NCBI GenBank assembly: GCA_964590645.1
Contig: CAZPYJ010000019.1
Span: forward strand, 1 to 64,000
Length of the DNA: 64,000 bases
Source: JAGNHN01 sp964590645
GTDB lineage: Bacteria; Bacteroidota; Bacteroidia; Bacteroidales; JAGNHN01
Reading direction: 5' to 3'
The notes under the pieces are model-generated. The model searched no databases. It had not been told where the DNA came from and was given only the letters and a program-made list of their open reading frames with translations. Of this stretch, positions 15,682 through 25,156 are shown one piece after another (positions within the stretch are counted from its first letter, which is position 1; each line of letters opens with the position of its first letter). The position numbers and the translations under genes were made by a program.

Positions 15682-18300
15682 TTAATCAATCGACTGGTTA
15701 ATGGAGAAGTGGAACTGACCTTTGTTGGCATTGGGCAGCCCCGGTATATCGTCAAAGCCATAGCCCCAGTCGAGGCCCAGTATTCCGAACATTGGCAGGT
15801 AAACACGAAGGCCAAAACCGGCCGAGCGCTTCACTTCAAAAGGATCGAAGGACTTAAAGTTCAGCCAGGCATTCCCGGCTTCCAGGAAGCTCATCACATA
15901 AATGGTGGCATTGGGATTCAGTGAGACCGGGTAGCGCAGCTCCATTGTATATTTGGAATAGATGGTTCCTCCCAGGTTGGAGTTGCGGTAATAATCCGGG
16001 GTCAGGGATTCGTTGCTGTATCCACGCATCCCGATGATTTCCCTGCCATCCAGGTTATTATAGCCGCTCAACCCATCCCCACCCAGATAGAAGCGTTCAA
16101 AGATAGTGACTCCCAGATCCTGATTATACGTTCCCAGGAAGCCGTATCGTGCCCGGGTCCGCAGCACCAGATCTCCGGCCAGGCGGGTGTACCAGGCCAT
16201 ATTGAAATTCCATTTGTGGTATTCTATCCATTTATATTTCTCAGCTTCGGAAAGGCTTCCATAATCTGTATCAGAGAAAAGAGAATAGGGAGGGGTTGCC
16301 TGCAGGGAAAGGCTGATCTCTGAACCCGTGCGGGGATAGATGGGGGCATCGATAGAGTTGCGGGAAAGGGAAAGGGTAGCACTGATGTTATTGGCCGTAC
16401 CATTGCTGAAAGCAAAGATATTCCGGTAATTGCTGAGCTTGTAGCGCTGATAACTGGCATTGGTATAAAGGGTAAAGAAGTCATCCGGCCAGCTCAGGCG
16501 TTTGCCCAGTCCTATCGTTACTCCATCAATGACGAAAGCAGAGCGGTTGGTATCTTCCCTGCCCAGGCCGTTGGAGTATAGTGAGTGGTAGTATGAAACA
16601 CTGAATGCGTTGGGCTTCTTCCCTCCCAGCCAGGGCTCTGTAAAGGAGGCGCTATAGCTGACATAACCGGTTCCGTAGCTCTGCAGGCGCACGCTCAGCT
16701 TCTGTCCGTCGCCGCTGGGCACCGGTCGCCAGGCATCCCTTTTGAACATATTCTTGATGGAGAAATTATTGAAGGACAGGCCCAGCGTACCCACTACGCG
16801 TCCGTAGCCCCATCCGCCGCTCAGTTCGATCTGATCGGCGGAAGTTTCTTCTACCTCATATTCAATATCCACGGTTCCATCCGCCGGGTTGGGGCTGGGC
16901 ACAGGGTTGATTTTTTCAGGGTTGAAATAGCGGAGTTGCGCCAGCTCGCGGGTGGTGCGGATAATATCGGAGCGGGAAAACATCTGCCCGGGCCGGGTTC
17001 TGATTTCCCGGAGGATGACGTGATCATTTGTTTTGGTATTCCCTTTCACCGTCACCTTATTGATGGTGGCCTGCTTCCCTTCCCGCAAGCGGATTTCAAT
17101 GTCAATGGAATCATTGACTACAGCCGTTTCCACCGGAATCAGCTGGAAGAAAAGATAGCCATCGTCGAGGTACAGACTGCTGACATCAAATCCACTGGGG
17201 TTAAAAGAGAGGTTGGCATCGAGCTTTTTCTGGTTGTACACATCCCCTTTCTCCACGCCCAGGATGGCATCGAGGGTGGAAGAAGGGTATTTGGTGTTTC
17301 CCACCCAGGTGATATTCCGGAAATAGTATTTGTTTCCTTCATCCACATATACGTGCAGGTCTATGGTGCCGTCTGTATTTCTGATAATGCTATCCCTGAC
17401 TACGGCAGCATCCCTGAATCCCTGTTCATTGTATTTCTCAACCACTCTCTTCTTGTCTGATTCGAAATCCGATTCGATGAACTTGGAGCTTTTAAATATC
17501 CTGATCCGGATGTTTTCCCCACTCAATTCACTGATCCACTCGGGGAAATAGCGCGGGCCTTGGTGAAGCAGTTTAGCCACGCTGCCCAGGAGCAGGGAGT
17601 CAAGGATGGCAAAGGGCCGCAGGCGGGCCTGATCTTTGGTTTCTTTCAAAGCAGATTTCAGGCGCATCGTGCCCAGTTCCTCATTTCCGTGGAAAACGAC
17701 CTGGTTGATTTTCACACGACGGTTTTTTTCGATATGATAATCCAGGATAAGGGAATTGGAAACCGCTGTATCGCGCAGGCTTTTCACAGCCACATCCACA
17801 TTCAGGAATCCTTTATTAATGAAGTAGCGTCGAATCTTCTCCGTAGAGGTCATCATCACATAATCCGTCACCACATCGCCCCGCATTATTTTGATCTCAT
17901 CCCTCAGTTTGTCGGCTTCGCCCTTCCTTACCCCGGTAAAGCTGAATTTGCTCAAACGTGGTCTTTCTTTCAGGGATATTTGAAGAAATGCCAGCTCACC
18001 ATCGGTATGGGTGACACTGATGCGGATATCTTCAAACAAACCTTGCTGCCAGAGTTTACGGATGGCTTCGGTGATCTCTTCGCCCGGGATCTGAATGGTT
18101 TCACCTACTGTCAATCCGCTGAGCATCACCAGCACACTGTGGTCGAGGTATTGAATTCCTTCCACATTGACTCCGCCAATCACGTACTCCCTGGGATTGG
18201 CGTAATCTACTGAGATTTTATCTCCGAGACTGACCTGGGCAAGGCTGGTGAATGAACAGAGAATAAGGAAGCTTATAAGCAGTGATTGCTGACGCATCAT
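15682..18300 (-). CDS. bamA: BamA outer-membrane protein assembly factor
   Basis: An 872-residue Omp85 protein, the core of the BAM machinery that inserts beta-barrels into the outer membrane. A signal peptide (1-22, ending SLAQ) is followed by about five POTRA domains (~40-450), each with a glycine/phenylalanine signature (VNVEGIQYLDHSV, FSFTGVRKGEADKL, VVFHGNEELG, ITWVGNTKYPS, VTVKGNTKTNDHV), and a 16-strand barrel to residue 872. The first POTRA-like segment carries an N-terminal strand usual in Bacteroidota. It starts 5 nt after the uppS stop and is followed by two Skp genes. Confidence 0.95.
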   Translation of the reverse strand: MMRQQSLLISFLILCSFTSLAQVSLGDKISVDYANPREYVIGGVNVEGIQYLDHSVLVMLSGLTVGETIQIPGEEITEAIRKLWQQGLFEDIRISVTHTDGELAFLQISLKERPRLSKFSFTGVRKGEADKLRDEIKIMRGDVVTDYVMMTSTEKIRRYFINKGFLNVDVAVKSLRDTAVSNSLILDYHIEKNRRVKINQVVFHGNEELGTMRLKSALKETKDQARLRPFAILDSLLLGSVAKLLHQGPRYFPEWISELSGENIRIRIFKSSKFIESDFESDKKRVVEKYNEQGFRDAAVVRDSIIRNTDGTIDLHVYVDEGNKYYFRNITWVGNTKYPSSTLDAILGVEKGDVYNQKKLDANLSFNPSGFDVSSLYLDDGYLFFQLIPVETAVVNDSIDIEIRLREGKQATINKVTVKGNTKTNDHVILREIRTRPGQMFSRSDIIRTTRELAQLRYFNPEKINPVPSPNPADGTVDIEYEVEETSADQIELSGGWGYGRVVGTLGLSFNNFSIKNMFKRDAWRPVPSGDGQKLSVRLQSYGTGYVSYSASFTEPWLGGKKPNAFSVSYYHSLYSNGLGREDTNRSAFVIDGVTIGLGKRLSWPDDFFTLYTNASYQRYKLSNYRNIFAFSNGTANNISATLSLSRNSIDAPIYPRTGSEISLSLQATPPYSLFSDTDYGSLSEAEKYKWIEYHKWNFNMAWYTRLAGDLVLRTRARYGFLGTYNQDLGVTIFERFYLGGDGLSGYNNLDGREIIGMRGYSNESLTPDYYRNSNLGGTIYSKYTMELRYPVSLNPNATIYVMSFLEAGNAWLNFKSFDPFEVKRSAGFGLRVYLPMFGILGLDWGYGFDDIPGLPNANKGQFHFSINQSID

Positions 18301-18305
18301 TGGAT

Positions 18306-19049
18306 TCAGATACTTAATTGTTCGCTGATTTTGCCAAAACGGCGTTCACGGCATTGAAAATCGACCACGGCTTTGAAAAGGTCGTCGCGCGTAAAATCAG
18401 GCCAGAGTTTAGGAATAAAACAGAGCTCGGTATAGGCCATTTGCCAGAGCAGGAAATTGCTGAGCCTGTATTCTCCGCTTGTGCGGATGAGCAGTTCCGG
18501 GTCCGGGAATTGATGTGTCTGGAGGTATTGGCTGAAAAGCACTTCATTCACTTCCTCGGCTTTCACCTTTCCATCCCTGACATCGACTGCAATCCGTTTT
18601 GCCGCCTGCGATACCTCCCAGCGGGCGCTATAGCTGAGAGCCAAGGTCAGAATCATTCCGCTGTTGCCTGCAGTGCGGTCTATTGCCAGATCAAGCTGGG
18701 TCCGGCATTCTTTTCCCAGCGATGCGATATCTCCGATGGTATGGAGGCGGATGTTGTTTTCCATCAGGGTATGGGTTTCCTTATCGATGGTTTCCACCAG
18801 CAGTTGCATCAGGGCGTTCACCTCCTCTTTAGGCCTGAGCCAGTTCTCTGTGGAAAAGGCATAGAGGGTAAGGTACTGAATCCCGATTTCTGCGGCTCCT
18901 TCCGAGGCTTCCCTGACTGCATTCACGCCCTGTTCGTGCCCAAAGACACGCATCTGTCCCCGTTGCTGCGCCCATCGCCCATTGCCATCCATAATAATGG
19001 CAATATGCGCAGGCAGTCTATCCCTGTTGATCTTTTCTATAATACTCAT
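18306..19049 (-). CDS. uppS: Isoprenyl transferase (undecaprenyl diphosphate synthase)
   Basis: A 247-residue cis-prenyltransferase that elongates farnesyl diphosphate to the C55 lipid carrier for peptidoglycan and surface glycans. Recognised motifs: HIAIIMDGNGRWAQQRG (catalytic Asp ~ residue 20), LTLYAFSTENW, ALSYSARWEV, PDPELLIRTSGEYRLSNFLLWQ and ELCFIPKLWPDF. Length is typical. It lies 39 nt after the DUF6089 gene and 5 nt before bamA, the standard Bacteroidota order. Confidence 0.95.
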   Translation of the reverse strand: MSIIEKINRDRLPAHIAIIMDGNGRWAQQRGQMRVFGHEQGVNAVREASEGAAEIGIQYLTLYAFSTENWLRPKEEVNALMQLLVETIDKETHTLMENNIRLHTIGDIASLGKECRTQLDLAIDRTAGNSGMILTLALSYSARWEVSQAAKRIAVDVRDGKVKAEEVNEVLFSQYLQTHQFPDPELLIRTSGEYRLSNFLLWQMAYTELCFIPKLWPDFTRDDLFKAVVDFQCRERRFGKISEQLSI

Positions 19050-19088
19050 ACTGGCTGATACACCCTCCTCTTTCGCTACTCTCCAGGC

Positions 19089-19949
19089 CTAACGCATATA
19101 AATGTATTCCTTGTAGCTTTTCTGATTTTGGAAATCTCCACAGGTACCTTTGCCCTTTCCTTTGATTTTGAAGGTGAGGAATAAGCCGGCAAAAGAATAC
19201 CAGTCTTTGTTTTTGGAGTCGCCCCGTTGTACTCCCTCTTCGAAAGGATCCAGATCCAATTGTACCCGACGATCGGCCAGGATCATTGCAATTTCGGTAT
19301 TTTCTGCAAGCAGGACATCCGGGTCGGCATAGGTTGTGCTGACATCATCCAAATAATCGGTGAAGGTTTTGCGCAAGCCCCATTCACCTCCTATACAGAC
19401 AGAGCGGGAGAGGCTGTATTTGAAGCCAATCCCGAAAGGAAATGAGACCTGAGTGAGGGAATACAGCTTACGTTCGGGGTATTGTGTGGTTCCCTGTCCT
19501 TCGGTTCCCAGGGTTTGCAACTCATACCATTCTCCGTCATATTCGGCCTTGGGGTTGAAAGAAAAGATGGACACTCCACCAAAGATATAGGGGCTGAAAC
19601 GGCTTTTCTTGCTTCCGGTAAAATAGCGGAAGAAGTTGTGTTCCATTTGAGCTGAAAACTCCAGCACGTGGCTTTTGAAGCTCAGGTTGCGTTGGGGGTT
19701 TTCTCCCACATCGGAAGCATCATCGCCAACCACCTGACCGTAAAGGGCATTCATTTTCATTGCCCAGCGGGGGTTCAGGTTATAGCGGTAGATCAATCCA
19801 CCTGCGGGTTGGGTCAGCCCGAAGTGGGTGCTGTAATTAAGGTCTCCCAAATAATAGCTTGTCCCCAACATCAGTCCCACCTCCGAACGCTGCGCGGAGA
19901 GGCTGAGTGCGAAGGCTAATGCCAGGACGAATACGATTGATTTTTTCAT
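19089..19949 (-). CDS. DUF6089-type outer-membrane protein
   Basis: About 286 residues from the ATG at 19949 (leader MKKSIVFVLALAFALSLSAQ); the frame is open upstream into the nadK 3' end but lacks a leader there. The N-terminal signature EVGLMLGTSYYLGDLN and the later IFGGVSIFSFNPKAEYDGEW, FPFGIGFKYSLSRSV and GGEWGLRKTFTDYLDDVSTTY are typical of the DUF6089 barrel family found between nadK and uppS throughout the phylum. The conserved position suggests a role in envelope assembly, but no function is established. Confidence 0.88.
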   Translation of the reverse strand: MKKSIVFVLALAFALSLSAQRSEVGLMLGTSYYLGDLNYSTHFGLTQPAGGLIYRYNLNPRWAMKMNALYGQVVGDDASDVGENPQRNLSFKSHVLEFSAQMEHNFFRYFTGSKKSRFSPYIFGGVSIFSFNPKAEYDGEWYELQTLGTEGQGTTQYPERKLYSLTQVSFPFGIGFKYSLSRSVCIGGEWGLRKTFTDYLDDVSTTYADPDVLLAENTEIAMILADRRVQLDLDPFEEGVQRGDSKNKDWYSFAGLFLTFKIKGKGKGTCGDFQNQKSYKEYIYMR

Positions 19950-20061
19950 TTTGATCTGGTTCTGGTTCCGCATTTTCTGCTCCTCACCTCCTGAAAAACA
20001 GGAGGCTAAATTATTATTAATTTCCAGCACCGCCAACCCTCTTTTGTTATTTTTAACATTA

Positions 20062-20940
20062 TCAGTTCCTTGCATCCAGGCCCCAGGCCAGTTTATCGCG
20101 GATAGCGCGGAAAAAATGCTGTTTATGCAGGCGGATGAGGTTAAATTGAAAAGCCGCCTTTCTGAAGGTCAGCTCAATTTCTTCTTTCAGCACTTCCACA
20201 CGCGAGTCGAGGCTAAGAGAGTATTCCCGGCCACCGGCATCCACTTTGAGGCGGATTTCGCTGGAATCGGGGACAACGATAGGGCGTACTGTCAAATTGT
20301 GGGAAGCGATGGGAGTCACCACGAAACTATTGCAGGCCGGGGCAAGAATGGGCCCTCCGCAACTCAGGGAATAGGCTGTGGATCCGGTAGGTGTGGCCAG
20401 GATGAGTCCGTCTGCCCAGAATGAATTCATAAACATCCCATCCACCCAGGCCTGGATGGTAATCATTGAATTGGGTACGTTTTTATACAGGCTGGCCTCA
20501 TTGAGGGCATAATTTAACTCCCCGAAATACCCGGCGGAACTTTCCAGCCGAAGCAGGCTGCGCGGATCCAGGTCGTACTTTCCATCAATCAACTCCTCTA
20601 CCGCACTGCTAATCTCGTGACGGGAAGTGGAAGAGAGAAAACCCAGGCGCCCCAGGTTGATGCCGGCCACCGGTATCCCGGAGTTCCGTACCAGGGTGAT
20701 GGTATCCAGTAAAGTCCCGTCGCCCCCTACCGACAACATAAAACGGGTGCCTGTCCTGAGTTCGTGATGGTGAGCAAAGACTTCTAAATCAGCGGCAAAC
20801 CGGATATGCGGCTTCAGAAAATCAAAAAAACCCCGATAAACCTGCAGTCGACAAGCGTGCCTGGCCAGGCTGTCGAAAATCAACTGCACATTGGGAAAAA
20901 AATCCGGATTGAAGCTGCGCCCATAAATGGCTATATCCAT
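20062..20940 (-). CDS. nadK: NAD kinase
   Basis: A 292-residue ATP-dependent NAD kinase that makes NADP. The GGDGTLLDT motif, preceded by MLSVGG, and INLGRLGFLSS, LNEASLYKN, DGLILATPTGSTAYSLSCGGPI and ARPIV-type C-terminal region are all present. Standard length. It precedes the DUF6089 gene by 112 nt and follows an extra Omp85-type gene by 44 nt. Confidence 0.95.
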   Translation of the reverse strand: MDIAIYGRSFNPDFFPNVQLIFDSLARHACRLQVYRGFFDFLKPHIRFAADLEVFAHHHELRTGTRFMLSVGGDGTLLDTITLVRNSGIPVAGINLGRLGFLSSTSRHEISSAVEELIDGKYDLDPRSLLRLESSAGYFGELNYALNEASLYKNVPNSMITIQAWVDGMFMNSFWADGLILATPTGSTAYSLSCGGPILAPACNSFVVTPIASHNLTVRPIVVPDSSEIRLKVDAGGREYSLSLDSRVEVLKEEIELTFRKAAFQFNLIRLHKQHFFRAIRDKLAWGLDARN

Positions 20941-20984
20941 ACCTCTGAATTTTCCGCTAAATTACAACAATCGGCAGGCAAGTG

Positions 20985-22445
20985 TCATATCGGAGCAATG
21001 GCGTGTATAAAGATTCCTCCCTCTCCCCTTCCATTTCTGCTGTATTCCAGACGCAAAACCTTGTCGTAATATGTAACCAGGTTCATCCCAAGGCCAATGC
21101 CGCCCAGCCATTCTCTAACTGTTCCACCTTCCGGAAGACGTTGGTAAATCCATCCTCCATCCGCAAAAGCACTTAGGAAAAGGGCCAGATGGAGGCGGTT
21201 AAACTGGGAGTATGGGATAAATGGCAGCAGCATTTCGCGCTGCGGCATCAAAGCCCATTTCAGTTCTGTTTTGGCCACGGCATAAGCTTCGCCGGTAAAA
21301 AGGAAGTCTTCATATCCTCTGATAAATTTCCGGTCAAAGCCCAGGCCCTGATGGAAGAGAAAGGGGCTACTGCCCGGCAGCGACAGAAAGCCCGTATATC
21401 CACCCGAGGCATACCAACGGGGTGAAAGCGGAATATACCGGCGGGCATTCATCAGAAAGCTTTGCTGCCATTCAAGGGTATGCAGACCGGCCGCAGATGT
21501 GAAGTGCCAGTCCAGGTTCACATCCAGATAATGGCCATCGAGCGGATAATAGCGTTGGTCGCGGCGATCCCACTGATAATAGAACTTCAGGCTCAGCAAG
21601 GCACTTTCCAGCTGAGCCTCCCGGTAAGGGTATCGTGGATTGCTTATCAGTACCGAATCGTGCAGGCGGATCTTTTCATAGACCGTACTGAGTTGAAACC
21701 GATGAAAAAATCCCGGCCTGTAGTGCGCCCCCACCCCAAATCGCAGGCGTTGCTGGAGCACCATATCCTGAGAATCAAACCAGACCGGTCGCTTGTCTTT
21801 TTCTCCCAGGAGCAATTCACGGGTTGTAGCATAGGAAAATCCGCCCCAGGCGCCCCAAAGCCTGTTCCGATCGAGGTAAGGAAGATCATAAACCAGGCTG
21901 AGAAGGTTTTCGTGGCCTGTCAGAAAAGCCGCCGTGAGTTTCTCCTTCCTGCCGCGCATATTGTGGTGTGTTAACAGAAAGCCATAGTTTGCCCGACGGA
22001 ATGCCCCTGATTCCCACCAGGAGTTAATATTGCGATCGGCTATCTCGAAGACCGGCAGCGGCCAGAGGTACCAGCGCTCGGTGAGCGTATAATGAATTGA
22101 AAGATGTCTGTCTGAAGAATCCAGCACACGTATCTCCATTTCCACAAAATTGAAGAGGCCGGTATTCTCAAGGTTCTGCCTGCCTTCCCCCGCCGCCTGG
22201 CTGATTTCTGTCCAGGATAAGCTGTCGCCTGCGGACAGACTGATCTCTCTTTGCAGTATATGTTCACGCGTAATGTGGTTCCCCGAAAAAGAAATTTCCC
22301 GGACTTGCCAAATGCTGTCCTGGGCATAGGCAATGGTGGAGAAAGCACATAGCAGGAAGCAGGAAACAATGCAGGAGCTTCTTCCCAAGATGCCGGATAT
22401 CCCGGCGATTCGCTGCGGGTATAATTTCCAGCCCTTGCCCTCCAT
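20985..22445 (-). CDS. Omp85-family outer-membrane protein with one POTRA domain
   Basis: A 486-residue protein with a long positively charged leader (membrane segment ending AYAQ ~42), one POTRA-like domain (~46-115: REISFSGNHITREHILQRE, then GLFNFVEMEIRVL) and a C-terminal barrel with the Omp85 segments GFDRKFIRGYEDFLFTGEAY and LFLSAFADGGW (the latter typical of the last strands). It resembles TamA-like or FhaC-like short Omp85 proteins, not BamA, which is encoded downstream in the same operon. Only 2 nt separate it from the CBS gene. Function (assembly factor, transporter or lipase-type exporter without the enzyme) is open. Confidence 0.8.
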   Translation of the reverse strand: MEGKGWKLYPQRIAGISGILGRSSCIVSCFLLCAFSTIAYAQDSIWQVREISFSGNHITREHILQREISLSAGDSLSWTEISQAAGEGRQNLENTGLFNFVEMEIRVLDSSDRHLSIHYTLTERWYLWPLPVFEIADRNINSWWESGAFRRANYGFLLTHHNMRGRKEKLTAAFLTGHENLLSLVYDLPYLDRNRLWGAWGGFSYATTRELLLGEKDKRPVWFDSQDMVLQQRLRFGVGAHYRPGFFHRFQLSTVYEKIRLHDSVLISNPRYPYREAQLESALLSLKFYYQWDRRDQRYYPLDGHYLDVNLDWHFTSAAGLHTLEWQQSFLMNARRYIPLSPRWYASGGYTGFLSLPGSSPFLFHQGLGFDRKFIRGYEDFLFTGEAYAVAKTELKWALMPQREMLLPFIPYSQFNRLHLALFLSAFADGGWIYQRLPEGGTVREWLGGIGLGMNLVTYYDKVLRLEYSRNGRGEGGIFIHAIAPI

Positions 22446-22447
22446 CC

Positions 22448-23110
22448 TCAGATATTGAGATAGCGCATCAGGATATCATATCTTTCCTTCAGATCATCGC
22501 TGTGTTCCCCCTCGGTAAAGGTGGCTTTGATGATATAATTGAAGCGGTGAAAGGTTTGCAGCACGGCTCCGATATCAATGCGGTTCAGCTTGAGGGTAAT
22601 CTCTATTTTGGTAGAATCGGTATTGGTTTGGAGGTACATACTCAGGATCTTGGTATCGTTGGATTCCACAATACGGGCGATTTCCGATACGACCAGGTCG
22701 TTCTGGTTGACTTCGAGCACAATAATACCCCCGGGATTGCGGGCTGCGGAAAGGCTTGCGAAATAGCCCAGCAATTCGTGGATACACACAGAACCCAGGT
22801 ACTGCTGTTGCTGATCTGTGACGGGCAATACGTCCAGCTTCTCCTCTGCCATCACGCGGATGGCTTCATAAATATGCTGATGTTCCTGGATGCTGGCCTG
22901 GCACAAGGAGAGTTTATGGTTTCCCACAGGCTGCTCCGGGTCATCCAGATCATACACATCATCCTCACTCAGCAAGCCGAGCAGCACCTCATTGTTCACG
23001 ATTGGCAGATGTCCTACCCTGGCTTCATCCATCATCTGAAGGGCTTCCAGCCCTGTGGTTGAAGTGCGTACCACCGGCACCAGTTCGCTTATGATCTCTC
23101 CTGCGTGCAT
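22448..23110 (-). CDS. CBS-domain protein, first gene of the bamA operon
   Basis: A 220-residue cytoplasmic protein: two CBS motifs (~1-130, with ARVGHLPIVNNEVLLGLLSE and EEKLDVLPVTDQQQQYLG) followed by an ACT-like domain (~140-205, GIIVLEVNQNDLVVSEIARIVES). CBS pairs bind adenosyl nucleotides and usually regulate; the target is unknown. This gene heads the operon in many Bacteroidota and diverges from pdxJ. Confidence 0.85.
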   Translation of the reverse strand: MHAGEIISELVPVVRTSTTGLEALQMMDEARVGHLPIVNNEVLLGLLSEDDVYDLDDPEQPVGNHKLSLCQASIQEHQHIYEAIRVMAEEKLDVLPVTDQQQQYLGSVCIHELLGYFASLSAARNPGGIIVLEVNQNDLVVSEIARIVESNDTKILSMYLQTNTDSTKIEITLKLNRIDIGAVLQTFHRFNYIIKATFTEGEHSDDLKERYDILMRYLNI

Positions 23111-23126
23111 AATGCTTTCTTTCTGA

Positions 23127-23134
23127 CAAAGGTA
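23127..23134 (-). promoter_or_regulatory. Candidate -7 promoter element of the CBS-nadK-bamA operon
   Basis: TACCTTTG on the minus strand, 16 nt before the CBS start at 23110. The same octamer occurs on the plus strand at 23182 for pdxJ. No clear -33 box. Confidence 0.5.
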
Positions 23135-23181
23135 GGGAATTCAGGAAAGGGTTTCAGGGCAGGTAAAGCGGGCAAATATGG

Positions 23182-23189
23182 TACCTTTG
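23182..23189 (+). promoter_or_regulatory. Candidate -7 promoter element of pdxJ
   Basis: TACCTTTG, 19 nt before the pdxJ ATG at 23209 and 47 nt from its mirror image serving the divergent operon. No clear -33 box. Confidence 0.5.
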
Positions 23190-23208
23190 TATTTTAAAAC
23201 TCTAAGCG

Positions 23209-23934
23209 ATGACCCGTTTAAGCGTCAATATCAATAAAATAGCTACCCTGCGGAATGCCCGCGGAGGCAATGTGCCCGATGTGGTCCACGCTGCCATTCG
23301 CTGCCAGGAATATGGTGCCCAGGGGATTACCGTACATCCTCGCCCCGACGAGCGGCATATCCGCTACCAGGACGTACGTGATTTGCGCCCTGTGGTGCAT
23401 ACCGAATTCAATATTGAGGGATACCCTTCGGAAGACTTCATCCGGCTGGTACTGGAAGTGAAGCCGGAGCAGGTTACCCTGGTTCCCGACCCGCCCGATG
23501 CCCTTACTTCGAATGCAGGCTGGGATACGGTGGAATACCAGGCGTTTTTAAAGGAAGTCATCTCGCGGTATAAGGAGAAGGGCATCCGGGTATCGATCTT
23601 TACCGGCACAGATCAGGATATGATTGAAGCGGCTGCCCTGACCGGTACCGACCGGATTGAGCTGTACACAGAACCTTATGCGGCAATGTATTCGGCAGAT
23701 CCAGCTACGGCTGTGGCTCCTTTTGTCAGGGCCGCTGAGACCGCTGCTGCCGTTGGGCTGGGGGTCAATGCAGGGCACGATCTCAGCCTGACAAACCTCG
23801 CATATTTCGTCCGGCATATCCCCGGACTGCTGGAGGTTTCCATCGGGCACGCCCTCATCAGTGATGCCCTTTACCTCGGCCTGGAGCATACCATTTCCCG
23901 TTATCTTGATCTCATCCTTACTGCCAATGATTAG
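23209..23934 (+). CDS. pdxJ: Pyridoxine 5'-phosphate synthase
   Basis: A 241-residue TIM-barrel enzyme joining deoxyxylulose 5-phosphate and 3-amino-2-oxopropyl phosphate in vitamin B6 synthesis. Conserved: LSVNINKIATLRNARGG, GITVHPRPDERHI, FNIEGYPS, VTLVPDPPD, TGTDRIELYTEPYA, VNAGHDLSLTNL and EVSIGHALISDAL. Length is standard. It diverges from the bamA operon and overlaps the next gene by 8 nt. Confidence 0.96.
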   Translation: MTRLSVNINKIATLRNARGGNVPDVVHAAIRCQEYGAQGITVHPRPDERHIRYQDVRDLRPVVHTEFNIEGYPSEDFIRLVLEVKPEQVTLVPDPPDALTSNAGWDTVEYQAFLKEVISRYKEKGIRVSIFTGTDQDMIEAAALTGTDRIELYTEPYAAMYSADPATAVAPFVRAAETAAAVGLGVNAGHDLSLTNLAYFVRHIPGLLEVSIGHALISDALYLGLEHTISRYLDLILTAND

Positions 23935-25108
23935 AAAGACCCTCATCTCTTTTCTGCTGTTCCTGCCCTTCCTGGTCTTTAGCCAGCGCTCTTCCTTTGA
24001 TGGCAGGGCCTACAGTGTGCAAATGGCCTTACACCGTGCGGCAGAAACCCATACCCTGGTGCTGGTGAACCGCAGTGCAGAAGAACTGCAAACAGACCTG
24101 AGCAGCCTGACCGCCCTGAAAACCCTGCATCTGAGTCACAATGAACTGGATTCATTGCCCTCCTCAATCCGGCAACTCAAAAGCCTGAATGTGCTGTGGA
24201 TTCAGTACAATAATCTCACCCACATCCCGGATTGGATTGGAGACCTGAATGCACTGGAGGAAATCAATCTTACCCACAACCGGCTGGACAGCCTGCCTGA
24301 AGGAATGGCCCGCTTGAAACAGCTGCGCAAATTGGGTTTAAGGGAGAACCGTTTCAGGACATTGCCCTCTGCCCTGACCAGGCTCAGCAAGCTGGAGGAG
24401 CTGGATTTGCATAGCAATGCACTAAGCACTCTGCCGCCGGAAATTGCAAAGATGAAGGAGCTCAGGGTGCTCAATCTGTATAAAAACAAGCTCGCCACAC
24501 TCCCGCCTGAAATAGGAAAACTCTCTGCACTGGAGGAGCTCAATCTCTATCATAACGAACCCTTAAAATCCCTGCCCCCGGAGATGGGCAAGCTAAAAAA
24601 CCTCAGGAAGCTGAACCTCTACCGCGATGTCCTCTTTCGTTTTCCTTTAGCGCTCACCGAGTTGGAAAAGCTGGAGGAGCTGGATATGAGCAAGACCCGG
24701 CTCAGCAGCCTGCCCCCGGAGATCGGGAAGATGCAGGCCTTGCGAGACCTGGATCTTTTTTGCAATCAGATCAAAGCCTTGCCGGCAGAGATAGGGCAGC
24801 TCAAGCAATTACAGGTATTGCAACTGGGAAATAATCAACAGCTGAAGCTGGGTCCTGAAATCGGGGAGCTGGAGGCCCTGGAGCGTCTGCACCTGGCCAA
24901 TGCAAAAGCCACCGATCTTCCCCCGGAGATGGAAAAACTAAAGAATCTGCATCATCTGGATATCCGCAATCAGGGGAAGGATCATCTTCCGGAACATATA
25001 CTGCGGATGCGGTGGCTGAAAGACCTGTACCTTACCGGCAACGATCTGGATGAGGAATGGCAGAAAAAGATACTGGAAGCACTGCCTGATACACGAGTAT
25101 CATTCTAA
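23927..25108 (+). CDS. Exported leucine-rich-repeat protein
   Basis: About 393 residues from the ATG at 23927, which overlaps the pdxJ stop by 8 nt and starts a leader (MIRKTLISFLLFLPFLVFSQ). After an ~50-residue cap come 13 nearly perfect 23-residue LRRs and a partial one, of the LxxLxLxxNxLxxLPxxI type (for example LEELDLHSNALSTLPPEI), one with a single-residue insertion. There is no T9SS tail, lipobox or membrane anchor, so it is predicted periplasmic or secreted. It is a binding scaffold of unknown partner. A true gene: repeats hold their register over the full length. Confidence 0.85.
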   Translation: MIRKTLISFLLFLPFLVFSQRSSFDGRAYSVQMALHRAAETHTLVLVNRSAEELQTDLSSLTALKTLHLSHNELDSLPSSIRQLKSLNVLWIQYNNLTHIPDWIGDLNALEEINLTHNRLDSLPEGMARLKQLRKLGLRENRFRTLPSALTRLSKLEELDLHSNALSTLPPEIAKMKELRVLNLYKNKLATLPPEIGKLSALEELNLYHNEPLKSLPPEMGKLKNLRKLNLYRDVLFRFPLALTELEKLEELDMSKTRLSSLPPEIGKMQALRDLDLFCNQIKALPAEIGQLKQLQVLQLGNNQQLKLGPEIGELEALERLHLANAKATDLPPEMEKLKNLHHLDIRNQGKDHLPEHILRMRWLKDLYLTGNDLDEEWQKKILEALPDTRVSF

Positions 25109-25156
25109 GCTCCGGGCCAGTGCAGGCTTCCTCTCGTATTGAAAAAACCCGATGAT

